Assembly: GCF_900110995.1 (NCBI RefSeq)
Contig: NZ_FOJF01000002.1
Coordinates: forward strand, 1,612,001-1,676,000
Source of the DNA: Chitinophaga sp. YR573
GTDB taxonomy: Bacteria > Bacteroidota > Bacteroidia > Chitinophagales > Chitinophagaceae
DNA length: 64,000 nt
Direction: 5' to 3'
The first letter of the stretch is position 1. Every line of letters starts with the position of its first letter. Made by a program: the position numbers and the translations under genes. Shown piece after piece: positions 1-9,412 of the stretch. The notes below the pieces were generated by a model. The model was not told the origin of the DNA. It worked only from the letters and a program-made list of their open reading frames with translations, and searched no databases.

Positions 1-102
1 TGTGAGTATCAGCCAGTCGAGGTAATCCTGGTGTTCTTCAGTACGCTCGTATTGTTCCAGTCTTTTTCCCAGGTGCCAGTCCGCAGTATGTAATATTTTC
101 AT
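1..102 (-). CDS. sbcD: SbcD-type exonuclease subunit, 5' end only
   Basis: Only the first 34 codons are present; the gene runs off the left edge. The start reads M-K-I-L-H-T-A-D-W-H-L-G-K, which is the first metallophosphoesterase motif (D-x-H) of the SbcD/Mre11 nuclease family. SbcD works with the SbcC ATPase to cut hairpins and DNA ends during repair. The ATG at 102-100 is the only sensible start. It is transcribed divergently from the GH28 gene at 223 across about 120 bp. The family call is firm because the N-terminal signature is very conserved; nothing can be said about completeness. Confidence 0.85.
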   Translation of the reverse strand, partial: MKILHTADWHLGKRLEQYERTEEHQDYLDWLILT

Positions 103-222
103 CTTGTCCGAATTCAAAAGGATAACGAATTTCTTATAAAAAACCCATATCCCTTAAAAAATGTTCTCAGTGATGTATGAAAAGGGGGAATAAGCCGGGT
201 ATTTTTTCTTAATTTCCGGCTG

Positions 223-1758
223 ATGAAAACTCCACGTTTAATGATTATGCTGCTGTGCAGCACCTATATTGCCCATGCACAGATTCCTGTTATGAAAGAA
301 GTAGGGGCCTCTGTAATGCCCGGGGATATAGTACCCGTTAAAGCACCGTTCAAGATGCCTGTGTTTAAAAGACCGGTATTTCCTGCACTGACGGTGAATG
401 TTACAAAGGATATTCAATCTGCTATTGATGATGTTTCCCGTCGCGGTGGTGGTACGGTAAATGTTCCTGCCGGGAAATGGAAAACAGGGCGGATTATTTT
501 AAAGTCCAATGTGAACCTGCATTTACTGGCGGGTGCAGAACTGTGGTTCAGCGGAGAGGTGGAAGATTATTTACCGGTGGTTTTTACGCGTAATGAAGGT
601 ATTGAAATGATGTCTTTAGGCGCCTGTATTTATGCGAACGGACAGGAGAATATTGCGGTAACAGGGGAAGGGAAACTGGTAGGGCCGCCACAGGATTGCC
701 CGATACGGAAAAGGGTGATGAGGGATGATGTGATTGAAAAGATAATACCTTATAACATGCCTGTTGCAGAAAGGGTATATGATGGCGCTAACGGAACGGG
801 CATCTTTCTGCCTATGTTCATTGCTCCCATCAATTGTAAAAAGGTGTTTATAGAGGGCATTAGCCTGGAAAATACCCCTTACTGGAACATTGTGCCGGAG
901 TATTGCGATAACGTCATTATTCGCGGTGTAACCGTCAATTCTGTAGGGATACCAAGAGGGGACGGAATGGATATTGAATCTTCCCGGAATGTGCTGATAG
1001 AGTATTGTACATTAAGTTGCGGGGATGATTGTTTTACGATGAAGGCAGGAAGGGGTGAAGACGGGCTGCGGGTGAATAAACCTACGGAGAATGTGGTGGT
1101 GCGTTATTGCCTGGCCAGGGAAGGTCATGGCGGGATTACAGTGGGTAGTGAAACGGCTGGTATGATCCGCAATTTATATGTGCATGATGTGGTGTTTGAA
1201 GATACCGGTGTAGGGATACGTTTTAAAACAAGAAGGCCAAGGGGAGGAGGAGGAGAAAATCTTTATTATGAGCGGATCAGGATGAATCTGAAAGAAGATG
1301 CTTTCCGGTGGGATATGCTGGGCAGCAGGGAATATGTGGGAGAGCTGGCCGACCGTTTACCGGTAAGGGAAATTAACAGGCTTACACCGCTTTACAGGAA
1401 TATTTCAGCGAAGGATATTATCATTGAAAAAGCAAGGACTTTTATTCGTGTGGATGGTATTCCGGAATCTCCTATGACCCATTTCAGTGTAGAGAACGCA
1501 GATGTTACCTGTAAGAACATTCTTATCTGCAGGGATGCTACAGGTATCAGTGTTAAAAATACGGTACTGCATTGTGAAGATAGTTTGATTACGATACTTG
1601 ATACGCGACATCTTCTTTTTGACAATGTCCGATTTATAGTACCTGGAAATAAATTGGTTACATCAATCTCAGGTGCTTTGACGGATCAGCTGGAGTTTAG
1701 AAATACTGTTCCGGCAAAGCCGGATAACTGGGAACATAACAAATGGGTAAAGCCCTGA
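223..1758 (+). CDS. Secreted glycoside hydrolase family 28 (polygalacturonase-like)
   Basis: The 511-residue protein has a Sec signal peptide ending near A-H-A-Q (about residue 19) and a right-handed beta-helix catalytic domain. GH28 motifs are visible: G-D-G-M-D at 246-250 (replacing N-T-D-G-x-D), C/G-D-D at 267-269, G-H-G at 301-303 and R-F-K at 333-335. These carry the catalytic aspartates, the histidine and the substrate-binding R/K. The family hydrolyses pectic galacturonan or related alpha-linked uronic or rhamnose chains; the exact substrate cannot be read. It lies 286 bp upstream of susC on the same strand, so it may supply oligosaccharides to that importer, though it could be a separate transcription unit. 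The N-terminal 55 residues before the helix are proline-rich and unassigned. Confidence 0.88.
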   Translation: MKTPRLMIMLLCSTYIAHAQIPVMKEVGASVMPGDIVPVKAPFKMPVFKRPVFPALTVNVTKDIQSAIDDVSRRGGGTVNVPAGKWKTGRIILKSNVNLHLLAGAELWFSGEVEDYLPVVFTRNEGIEMMSLGACIYANGQENIAVTGEGKLVGPPQDCPIRKRVMRDDVIEKIIPYNMPVAERVYDGANGTGIFLPMFIAPINCKKVFIEGISLENTPYWNIVPEYCDNVIIRGVTVNSVGIPRGDGMDIESSRNVLIEYCTLSCGDDCFTMKAGRGEDGLRVNKPTENVVVRYCLAREGHGGITVGSETAGMIRNLYVHDVVFEDTGVGIRFKTRRPRGGGGENLYYERIRMNLKEDAFRWDMLGSREYVGELADRLPVREINRLTPLYRNISAKDIIIEKARTFIRVDGIPESPMTHFSVENADVTCKNILICRDATGISVKNTVLHCEDSLITILDTRHLLFDNVRFIVPGNKLVTSISGALTDQLEFRNTVPAKPDNWEHNKWVKP

Positions 1759-1925
1759 ACTATTCTAGTAATGTCAATTGTCTACTAAAATTATAGACTT
1801 TTAAATAAATATTGTATTATTGTACTACAACCAATTCAACCCGGGTAGCTTTTACATCCGACTGTTCGTAGCCCTCTAACTTAAAATTTATAATTCGTGA
1901 AATGTTAATGCTGTAATCAATCAAT

Positions 1926-1957
1926 AAAAAAGCCGGAACTGTTGGCGCAGTTCCGGC
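1926..1957 (-). terminator. Intrinsic terminator, minus strand
   Basis: A perfect 9-bp stem (1932-1940 with 1949-1957, GC-rich) with an 8-nt loop is followed on the minus strand by six U (1931-1926). The plus-strand side has no T tract, so it should act only on leftward transcripts. No leftward protein gene ends here, which is why a small RNA is proposed. Confidence 0.7.
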
Positions 1958-2029
1958 GGGTACTATAAGGCTGTTGGAACATTTTCGATGCCAGTATGTG
2001 AATACTGACACAGGCCTCATTTTTTTCAT
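1926..2029 (-). ncRNA. Candidate structured small RNA antisense to the susC leader
   Basis: Read on the minus strand from about 2029, a 7/8 match to the TAnnTTTG box (TATCTTTA, 2044-2037) is followed by a 6-bp perfect hairpin (CAGTAT/ATACTG around 1992-2007). A 9-bp perfect hairpin then runs directly into six U. This promoter, hairpin, terminator order is that of a small RNA of about 100 nt. It lies between GH28 and susC and would be antisense to any susC leader starting upstream of 1926. Cis-antisense RNAs at susC leaders are known in Bacteroides; the assignment here is inference. A 70-codon frame (1817-2029) runs through the terminator and is probably not coding. Confidence 0.4.
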
Positions 2030-2044
2030 ACCAAAGTAAAGATA

Positions 2045-5000
2045 ATGAAAATTGTTATTGCATGGAGTGTGATGCTCCTGCTACCTGCAGTTGTATGGGC
2101 ACAGGGACCATCTGATACTTCTAAACCTGTTGTACAAAACAACATCTCACTTTCCGGAAGAATTATTGATGCCAGTACGCAGAAACCTATAGAAGGTGCA
2201 CTGGTACATATTAAAGGGACAACACACGAGGTTACGACCAACCAGGCCGGAGATTTCTTTTTCCTTACAGGACAGAAGGTACCTGTTATCTATTACATTT
2301 CTGCATTGGGATATAAGCTGAAAGAATATTATGCTGATCATTCCAATACAGGTAATATTCCGTTGCAGGAACTCAGCACACAATTAAATGATGTTGTAGT
2401 GGTGGGTTATGGTACGCAGAAAAGGAAAGACCTTACCAGCGCCATTTCTTCTGTAAAAGCAGCTGAGATATCAGGCATACCCGTAGCTGGCTTTGATGCG
2501 CAGTTACAGGGAAAAGCTTCCGGTGTACAGATCAATTCGAACACAGGCGTTCCCGGTGATGGGGTATTTGTAAGGGTACGTGGTACCACTTCTATTAATG
2601 CAGGTAACGATCCTCTTTATATTATAGATGGCGTATTCCTGAATAACAGCAGTTTACAGACCGTGAATACCGGTGGCCGTGCTACCTCTCCATTAGCTGA
2701 TATCAATCCTTCTGATATTGAAAATATCGAAGTGCTGAAAGATGCCAGTGCTACTGCCATCTATGGCTCCCGTGGCGCCAATGGAGTGGTAATCGTTACT
2801 ACCAGACATGGCAGCTATAATTCAAAAGCAAAACTGAATGTGGATGTTTCCGGTGGTGCTGCCTGGGCACCTAAATTATGGGACCTTACCACTGGCCCGC
2901 AACATGCGGAACTGGTGAATGAGTTTTATACAAACTCACTGGCAGATGCTACTGCGGCAGGTGACGCTGTCGGAGTTACAAAGTATACGAACAAGCCGTT
3001 CAGGGCACTGACTGATAACCCAACAGGATCTCCTGCTCCCAGGGGGTTGCCGCAGGACCAGAAAACCTATGACCGCCTGCATGAGATCTTTCATACTGCT
3101 CCTTTACAGAATTATAACGTGTCACTTTCGGGTGGTAATAAAGAAACCAGGTATTACCTGGGTGGTGGTTATTCTAAACAGGAATCCACTTTACGCCCTA
3201 TCAATTTTGAGCGTAACAGTTTTAAGCTAAACCTGGACCAAAAGGTAAACGACCGCATCACAGTGGGTACCAGCAACAGTTTCTCCCGCACATTCCGTAA
3301 ACAGGGACGTTCCGGGGATGGCCCGCAGGGTGGCCTCTTACAGGCGGCATTACATACACCTACCTATCTGCCGGAAGTGAACGCAGATGGCACACCCGCC
3401 CGCTGGGCCGGGTTTGACAATGTACAGGTACTGATCAATAACTATGATGTACATACGACCAGTTTACGTTATATCGGTAACCTGTATGTAGACGCAACTA
3501 TATTACCTGATTTAAAATTCCGGAGTACTGTCAGTATAGACTACAACAACTATAATGAATCTGAATACTGGAATAATAAAACACAGCTGGGAGCATCTCC
3601 TACGAACGGACTGGCTACTTCTGCTATTACACAGAACACGTCATGGATCAATGAGCAAACGCTTTCTTACCGTAAGCATATAGGGGAGAAACATTTCTTT
3701 GGGATACTGGTGGGTAATACGGTACAAAGTAATACAGAGATACTGACCTCTGCTCAGGGTACAGGCTTCCCTAATAACTCATATAAAGATATTTCTTCTG
3801 CGGCTATACGTACTTCCGGTCAGACCTGGACAAAGGGAAATCTGGCCTCTTTCTTTTCCAGGGTTGATTACAATTATGCGGGTAAGTATTACCTGGAAGG
3901 AAGTATCAGGGTGGATGGCTCTTCTAAATTCGGGGAAAATAACAAGTGGGGATATTTCCCTGCTGTAAGTGCTTCCTGGAAAATTAAGGAAGAGAATTTC
4001 CTGAAAGATGTGGACAAGCTGAGTGATCTGAAATTCAGGGCGAGTTATGGGCTGACAGGTAACCAGACGGGTATCAATGATTTTGCTGCCCGGGGCTTAT
4101 GGTCCGGCAGTTACGGGTATCCTGACGGGAGTACAGGTGATCAGCCGGGTACAGGGCCACAGCAACTGGCCAATCCTGATCTGAAATGGGAGAGGACAAG
4201 TCAGGCTAATGCCGGGTTGGACCTTGGCCTGTTTAATGGCCGTATAAGCCTCAGCGCTGACATTTATTACAAATACACCAGCAATGTACTGTTACAGCTG
4301 CCGGTGCCCGGAATAACCGGTTTTAGTACTTATAACAGCAATGCAGGGGAAATCAGTAATAAAGGATATGAGATCGGGTTGAATACTACCAACATTTCTA
4401 CAAAGTCATTTACCTGGAGCAGTAACCTGAGTATTTCAGGAAATACGAACAGGATAGAGAAGTTACCTACGCCGGTTTACCAGTACAACCGCGACTGGAT
4501 CATTATGAAACAAGGCTCTCCTATGTACTCTTTCTGGTTGTATGAGCAGAAGGGAGTAGATCCTAAAACAGGCAGTGTCATTTTTGATGGCGAGCAGGAA
4601 GGGAAACTTCCGGTGTCTGCCCGTAAGGTGATGGGGAATGCCATGCCTAAATTTTATGGCGGGTTTAATAATACGTTCACGTATAAAGGCTTTGATCTCG
4701 GAGTACTCTTTACTTTCCAGTATGGCAATGATGTGTATAATCTCAACCGCTTCTTTGGAGAAGGAGGTGGTACACGTGATGCTAACCGCGTACTGTTTGC
4801 GCATCAGTTGAAACGCTGGCAGAAAGCGGGTGATGTAACAGATGTACCAAGATTAACCGCCTATGGCCTGAATTATACAGTAGATCAGAACAGCCGTTTC
4901 CTGGAAGATGGGTCTTTTTTAAGATTGAAGTCTTTGTCGCTGGGATATACTGTGCCTAAAGGCATTACTGAAAGATTGCATATTCAGCAGTTACGTGTGT

Positions 5001-5152
5001 ATTTCATAGGCAGTAACCTGTGGCTGCTCACCAAATATACCGGTGCTGATCCTGAATCAAATGTTACCGGGATACAGACGGTACAGGGGCTTGACCTTGG
5101 AACACCACCACAGCCGCGTAGTGTACAGTTTGGATTAAATGTTACTCTCTAA
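2045..5152 (+). CDS. SusC/RagA-family TonB-dependent outer-membrane transporter
   Basis: The 1035-residue protein has a signal peptide (residues 1-19), a carboxypeptidase-regulatory-like beta-sandwich (about 34-110), the SusC hallmark V-V-V-V-G-Y-G-T-Q-K near 118, a plug domain with the A-I-Y-G-S-R-G-A-N-G motif, and a C-terminal beta-barrel ending in aromatic/hydrophobic strands. SusC proteins import oligomers energised by TonB, with the SusD lipoprotein as lid. It heads a seven-gene operon: susD follows after 10 bp. The genes downstream are redox proteins rather than glycosidases, so the cargo need not be a glycan. No sigma-regulator or hybrid sensor gene is adjacent. Confidence 0.95.
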   Translation: MKIVIAWSVMLLLPAVVWAQGPSDTSKPVVQNNISLSGRIIDASTQKPIEGALVHIKGTTHEVTTNQAGDFFFLTGQKVPVIYYISALGYKLKEYYADHSNTGNIPLQELSTQLNDVVVVGYGTQKRKDLTSAISSVKAAEISGIPVAGFDAQLQGKASGVQINSNTGVPGDGVFVRVRGTTSINAGNDPLYIIDGVFLNNSSLQTVNTGGRATSPLADINPSDIENIEVLKDASATAIYGSRGANGVVIVTTRHGSYNSKAKLNVDVSGGAAWAPKLWDLTTGPQHAELVNEFYTNSLADATAAGDAVGVTKYTNKPFRALTDNPTGSPAPRGLPQDQKTYDRLHEIFHTAPLQNYNVSLSGGNKETRYYLGGGYSKQESTLRPINFERNSFKLNLDQKVNDRITVGTSNSFSRTFRKQGRSGDGPQGGLLQAALHTPTYLPEVNADGTPARWAGFDNVQVLINNYDVHTTSLRYIGNLYVDATILPDLKFRSTVSIDYNNYNESEYWNNKTQLGASPTNGLATSAITQNTSWINEQTLSYRKHIGEKHFFGILVGNTVQSNTEILTSAQGTGFPNNSYKDISSAAIRTSGQTWTKGNLASFFSRVDYNYAGKYYLEGSIRVDGSSKFGENNKWGYFPAVSASWKIKEENFLKDVDKLSDLKFRASYGLTGNQTGINDFAARGLWSGSYGYPDGSTGDQPGTGPQQLANPDLKWERTSQANAGLDLGLFNGRISLSADIYYKYTSNVLLQLPVPGITGFSTYNSNAGEISNKGYEIGLNTTNISTKSFTWSSNLSISGNTNRIEKLPTPVYQYNRDWIIMKQGSPMYSFWLYEQKGVDPKTGSVIFDGEQEGKLPVSARKVMGNAMPKFYGGFNNTFTYKGFDLGVLFTFQYGNDVYNLNRFFGEGGGTRDANRVLFAHQLKRWQKAGDVTDVPRLTAYGLNYTVDQNSRFLEDGSFLRLKSLSLGYTVPKGITERLHIQQLRVYFIGSNLWLLTKYTGADPESNVTGIQTVQGLDLGTPPQPRSVQFGLNVTL

Positions 5153-5162
5153 ATCATCCTAG

Positions 5163-6503
5163 ATGAAATCATATATAGCAATATTATTAATCACTTTGTC
5201 TGTTTTGTCCTGCAAGAAATTCCTGGACGTGCAGCCAAAAGATTCTGTGGAAGATGATCAGACGATCACTGATAAAACGTCTGCGACAACAGCATTACGG
5301 GGCGTATATCGCCGTTTGGGTGCGGATAATTATTATGGCACGCTGTTCCAGACTTTTGGGTATCTGCCGGGTGATAATATACAATGGACCGGGTCTCAGT
5401 CGGTGATACAACAATTCATTACGCATAATATTTCAGCGGATAATGGCAACCTGCAGAGTGTATGGTCTGCTATTTATGCGACTGTGAACGCGGCGAATCA
5501 TGTGATCACGAAAGTACCTGGTGTGCAGGATGCCACCTTTACTACGGCAGACAGGAATCAGTTAATAGGGGAAGCGTACTTTATACGTGCTCTCTGTTAT
5601 TTTGATCTGGCACGTACCTGGGGAAATGTACCGGTAACGCTTACCCCTACACTCAGTGCCACAGATAAATCCGGTATAAAGAACAGTACACAGGCACAGG
5701 TGTATGCACAGGTGTTAAGAGATCTGAACAGCGCTGATTCTTTGTTAATACCACCGGCAGCACAGAACCCTGTGCGTGCCAATCAGGAGACGGTATGGGC
5801 CTTGAAAGCCAGGTATTACCTGTACCAGAACGATTGGGCACAGGCGATTACTTATGCGTCGAAGGTATTGAGTGATGTGAAGTATTATGCTTTGCAGAAA
5901 CCTTACAGCGCTTTCTTTTTACCTGCCAGTACAGTGGCTACGAAAGAGTCTGTGTTTGAACTTTCCTATAGTGCTACTTATCCCAATACACATAGAAACA
6001 GCTGGCAGCCGCCTGCGAATGGGGGAACCCGTCAGTGGGCCCCTAATGATGCGTTCATTACACTGGTGAATGATGCAACGATTGGTGGTAACAGGAATGC
6101 ACTTGTGGCTAAAACCTCTGCGGGGCTGTGGTATGGCAATTTGTATTACCGGAGCCCGGCTACAGATCCTGCTTATGTGATCCGTATTGCAGAGGTGTAT
6201 CTGATACGTGCGGAAGCAGAGGCACAGCAGACTTTATTACCTGAGGCACTGGCTGACCTGAATCTGATTCGTGACAGGGCAGGGTTGTTGGCTTCTACGG
6301 CGGTTACACAGGCGGATATTTTGCTGGCGATAGAGAATGAAAGAAGGATAGAGTTTGGACTGGAACCCCATCGCTGGTTTGACCTGGTGCGTACAAAACG
6401 TGCAGAGGCTGTATTGGGGATTACGAATACCAATAAGTATCTGTTCCCTATACCAGCCAATGAAATTACGTTGTCTAATGGTAGTCTTACGCAAAACCCA
6501 TAA
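5163..6503 (+). CDS. SusD/RagB-family surface lipoprotein
   Basis: The 446-residue protein starts with a lipoprotein signal peptide (L-S-V-L-S-C, lipidated Cys near 17) followed by the typical SusD start K-K-F-L-D-V-Q-P-K. It has a tetratricopeptide-like helical body (V-W-S-A-I-Y, G-E-A-Y-F-I-R-A-L-C-Y-F) and the C-terminal R-R-I-E-F-G-L-E-P-H-R-W-F-D-L-V-R family signature. SusD caps the SusC barrel at the cell surface and binds substrate. It is on the short side for the family (usually about 500-600 residues). It sits 10 bp after susC and 3 bp before the next gene, so translation is probably coupled. Confidence 0.95.
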   Translation: MKSYIAILLITLSVLSCKKFLDVQPKDSVEDDQTITDKTSATTALRGVYRRLGADNYYGTLFQTFGYLPGDNIQWTGSQSVIQQFITHNISADNGNLQSVWSAIYATVNAANHVITKVPGVQDATFTTADRNQLIGEAYFIRALCYFDLARTWGNVPVTLTPTLSATDKSGIKNSTQAQVYAQVLRDLNSADSLLIPPAAQNPVRANQETVWALKARYYLYQNDWAQAITYASKVLSDVKYYALQKPYSAFFLPASTVATKESVFELSYSATYPNTHRNSWQPPANGGTRQWAPNDAFITLVNDATIGGNRNALVAKTSAGLWYGNLYYRSPATDPAYVIRIAEVYLIRAEAEAQQTLLPEALADLNLIRDRAGLLASTAVTQADILLAIENERRIEFGLEPHRWFDLVRTKRAEAVLGITNTNKYLFPIPANEITLSNGSLTQNP

Positions 6504-6506
6504 GCT

Positions 6507-7784
6507 ATGAATACAAAATATGAAAAAGCCATTTTCAGGGTGGTATTTATCTATTTCCTGTTGCAGGCATTGCCGCTAGACTGGAAGTTCTATAGCTACC
6601 TGTTTTCTGTTAACTGGCTGCATTTGCAGTACCAGGATATATTTAACCTGGCACATTATACTACACGGTTTTCTATGGGGGAAGTGGGGTATGGAGATTG
6701 GGGGATTTTATTGCTGATTGCGGTAGTGGGTGGGATTATATGGAAAACCAATATTGATGATAAGCTGTATTACTGGTTACGGGTGATATTACGATACAGG
6801 CTGGCACTGGCTCTGCTGGCCTATGGATTTATTAAGTTCTTCCCTTTACTGGCACCTTATCCTTCTATTAGCCTCTTAAATACTCCTTACGGGCATTTTA
6901 ACCGCTGGAAGTTATTCTCGTTGAGTTTAGGGATTGTACCTTCTTATGAACTGTTTCTTGGGTTAGTTGAGATTGTCATTGCGTTGTTACTTATCAATAG
7001 AAGAACTGCTTCTATTGGCGCTTTTATCTTCCTGATTTTCTGTGGTAATATCTTCATGTCTAACCTGGCATATGAAGGAGGGGATCAGGTGTATAGCTTA
7101 TTATTGATCACCTTTGCGCTGGTTATCTTCAGCGCAGATCTGGTACGTATCGTACGCCTGCTTATACTGCGGTTGCCCACAGCACCTCCCAGCTTTCAGC
7201 CTCTGTATAGAAATAAGGGAATACGGTATGTATTGAAAAGCCTTTTTATCCTGCTGTTTGTAGTGATATATGGCTTTAAAGCAGGAAGTGGTTCTTCTCA
7301 ATATCCTGTTAAAAAAGGATTACCTGCGGTAGCAGGTTTGTATAATGTATCTGTTTTTAAAGTTAATAATGATACGATTGCTTATTCAGTCACAGATTCA
7401 TTACGCTGGCAGAATGTGGTGTTTGAAGAATGGAATACGTTGAGTATAAGATCCAACAGACCGGTATCTATAGATTCCAATAATCAGCATGTGCTTTTTT
7501 CTGAAGGCTCTAAAAGACTGTATGAGCTGGAAGGTGCCAACTGGCGGCATTATTACAGTTATACTGTTGATTCTGTTAACAGGTTGTTGCTGTTGAAAAA
7601 CAGGAATCCGCATGATAGCAGTGAAACATGGGTATTGCGTTATAATCGCCCGGATTGGAAACATATTGTCCTTTCTGGTGTGACTCCTCAGAAGGATTCT
7701 ATATATGTGGTATTAGAAAGGTTGTCAAAGAAATACCTGCTGGAAGAAGCCGCTAAAGGACGTGATAAGAAACTCCGTTTATAA
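6507..7784 (+). CDS. DoxX-like integral membrane protein with C-terminal soluble domain
   Basis: This 425-residue protein has about eight hydrophobic segments in the first 260 residues, with a DoxX-type core (Y-G-F-I-K-F-F-P then a G-x-V-P-x-Y-x-x-F-x-G-x-x-E pattern). A last membrane helix near 240-258 precedes a beta-rich tail of about 160 residues predicted outside the cytoplasm. The DoxX/DoxD superfamily includes the quinone-reducing subunit of archaeal thiosulfate:quinone oxidoreductase, but many members have no known function. It is a paralog of the next gene (same Y-Y-W-L-R-V core, same tail strands ending Y-V-V-L-x-R-x-x-K-K-Y). It lies 3 bp after susD. A role passing electrons from the periplasmic SoxCD-like pair is inference. 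Confidence 0.6.
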   Translation: MNTKYEKAIFRVVFIYFLLQALPLDWKFYSYLFSVNWLHLQYQDIFNLAHYTTRFSMGEVGYGDWGILLLIAVVGGIIWKTNIDDKLYYWLRVILRYRLALALLAYGFIKFFPLLAPYPSISLLNTPYGHFNRWKLFSLSLGIVPSYELFLGLVEIVIALLLINRRTASIGAFIFLIFCGNIFMSNLAYEGGDQVYSLLLITFALVIFSADLVRIVRLLILRLPTAPPSFQPLYRNKGIRYVLKSLFILLFVVIYGFKAGSGSSQYPVKKGLPAVAGLYNVSVFKVNNDTIAYSVTDSLRWQNVVFEEWNTLSIRSNRPVSIDSNNQHVLFSEGSKRLYELEGANWRHYYSYTVDSVNRLLLLKNRNPHDSSETWVLRYNRPDWKHIVLSGVTPQKDSIYVVLERLSKKYLLEEAAKGRDKKLRL

Positions 7785-7800
7785 TTTAAAAACTAACAGT

Positions 7801-9411
7801 ATGTCTACAACCATACAAGCTAATCCGGAAGAGGTGATAACAGCAGATCAAATACCTGTTGTTAAAAAAGAATGGAAGCCTTATCAGCTTTTACTTTTCA
7901 GGATAGCGTTTATCTTTTTTATTGCCATCTCTGTACCTAATACCTGGGCATGGTATGAACAACTGTTTCTGCTTGATTTACGGCATTTAAATTACAGGGA
8001 TTTGTATGATATTGCCCGTTTCGGATCGGGAATTAATTTTCTTGGTACAAAGATCTTTGGCAGTACATTACTGGGATATGCGAACTGGATTACCACTGCT
8101 CTCATTTCTATTGCAGGTGGTGTAATATGGACTTTACTGCAACGTGGCCGTAAGGAGTATAATACACTGTATTACTGGCTGAGGGTGGTCGTGCGTTATC
8201 GTGCCGGTATTGGTATTATTGGCTTTGGGTTTACCAAGCTGCTTCCCGTGCAGATGCCTTATCCTTCTCTTGGTATATTAAATACAAATTTCGGAGATCT
8301 TACCGCGCAAAAGATTTACTGGTTATCGGTAGGGATTGTCCCCTGGTACCAGGTATTTGCGGGAGTAGTGGAAGTAACGGCAGGTACTTTGTTGTTCTTT
8401 CGTAAAACGACTACGCTGGGTGCTATACTATTGTTTGCAGCCCTGGGAGATATTGTATATGTGAACTTTGCTTATGATGGTGGTGTACATGTGTACAGCA
8501 GTTATTTTGTATTGTTAGCTGGTTTCTTATTGATTGATGATGTTCCTGCTGTTTATCGTTTGTTAGTAGAGCAACGTTATACTATACCTGTTAATTATTA
8601 TCCTGTATTTTCTAAAGGATTGCAGTATGCGCGGGTAAGTTTGAAATCTCTGACGATCTTCGTTTTTCTTATCCTGCTGTTTTATCTGCAACTGGTTAAC
8701 TTCCTCTACGATCCTTACAAACAGCCTGCTGTAGCTGGGGTGAAACAGCTGCGTGGTAATTATAACGTTACTGAGTTTCGTCTTAATAATAAAGTGATTC
8801 CTTATTCTCCACAGGATTCTGTGCGTTGGCAGGAAGCTACTTTTGAGAACTGGTCTACACTTACTTTCAGGGTGAATAAACCTTTACCACTGGACTTGTC
8901 CAATGGGGGAGGAGATCCGCAACGGGATGTGAACCGTACATTTGAGATTACCGGTCTTGCCGGTGGGCAGCGTGCGTTCCATTATTATGCGGATGAGGTA
9001 AATAAAGTGTTGTATCTGGAAGATAAGTACAAACCCATTCCTGACAGGCGTAATAAAACTGCTGGTGCTGGTGGCGATGGTGGAGCAGGTACTGATGATG
9101 TTGTGCCGGAAAAGAAAACGCGTAAAGAAAAACCTTTGGACTGGATACCTGCGGAGGCGCGTAAGAATATAGGAGATGAGGCGTTGAAAATTGATGCACG
9201 CGCTTTGACTACACGTCGTGCCAGGGATTATGCGGCGGCGCCTCAGAATGAGGTGCGTAAAAGGTTTGTATTGAATTATACGACTACGGATGGTGCGCAT
9301 GTTATATTGAGGGGTGTGGATGAGAATAAGGATTCTGTGTATATAGTGCTGGACAGAACCGATAAGAAGTATGCGTTAGCACCGAGTAGTTTGCAGGCAG
9401 GAAAATATTAG
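7801..9411 (+). CDS. DoxX-like membrane protein, second paralog
   Basis: This 536-residue paralog of the preceding gene has the same multi-helix DoxX-like core (Y-Y-W-L-R-V-V-V-R-Y-R, then G-I-V-P-W-Y-Q-V-F-A-G-V-V-E) and a final helix near 280-300. Its soluble tail is longer and carries a low-complexity Gly/Lys insertion (residues about 415-450), then the shared end D-S-V-Y-I-V-L-D-R-T-D-K-K-Y. The ATG at 7801 is preferred to the in-frame GTG at 7762, which lies inside the previous gene. Spacing to the neighbours is 16 bp and 1 bp, so it is firmly in the operon. The two copies may form a heterodimer; the biochemical function is unknown. Confidence 0.6.
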   Translation: MSTTIQANPEEVITADQIPVVKKEWKPYQLLLFRIAFIFFIAISVPNTWAWYEQLFLLDLRHLNYRDLYDIARFGSGINFLGTKIFGSTLLGYANWITTALISIAGGVIWTLLQRGRKEYNTLYYWLRVVVRYRAGIGIIGFGFTKLLPVQMPYPSLGILNTNFGDLTAQKIYWLSVGIVPWYQVFAGVVEVTAGTLLFFRKTTTLGAILLFAALGDIVYVNFAYDGGVHVYSSYFVLLAGFLLIDDVPAVYRLLVEQRYTIPVNYYPVFSKGLQYARVSLKSLTIFVFLILLFYLQLVNFLYDPYKQPAVAGVKQLRGNYNVTEFRLNNKVIPYSPQDSVRWQEATFENWSTLTFRVNKPLPLDLSNGGGDPQRDVNRTFEITGLAGGQRAFHYYADEVNKVLYLEDKYKPIPDRRNKTAGAGGDGGAGTDDVVPEKKTRKEKPLDWIPAEARKNIGDEALKIDARALTTRRARDYAAAPQNEVRKRFVLNYTTTDGAHVILRGVDENKDSVYIVLDRTDKKYALAPSSLQAGKY

Positions 9412-9412
9412 T

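Noticed and set aside
1817..2029. 70-codon frame on the minus strand, with an aromatic-rich start resembling a leader peptide
   Set aside because: The frame runs straight through a strong terminator stem and U tract, and no biosynthetic gene follows on that strand. A non-coding RNA explains the region better.
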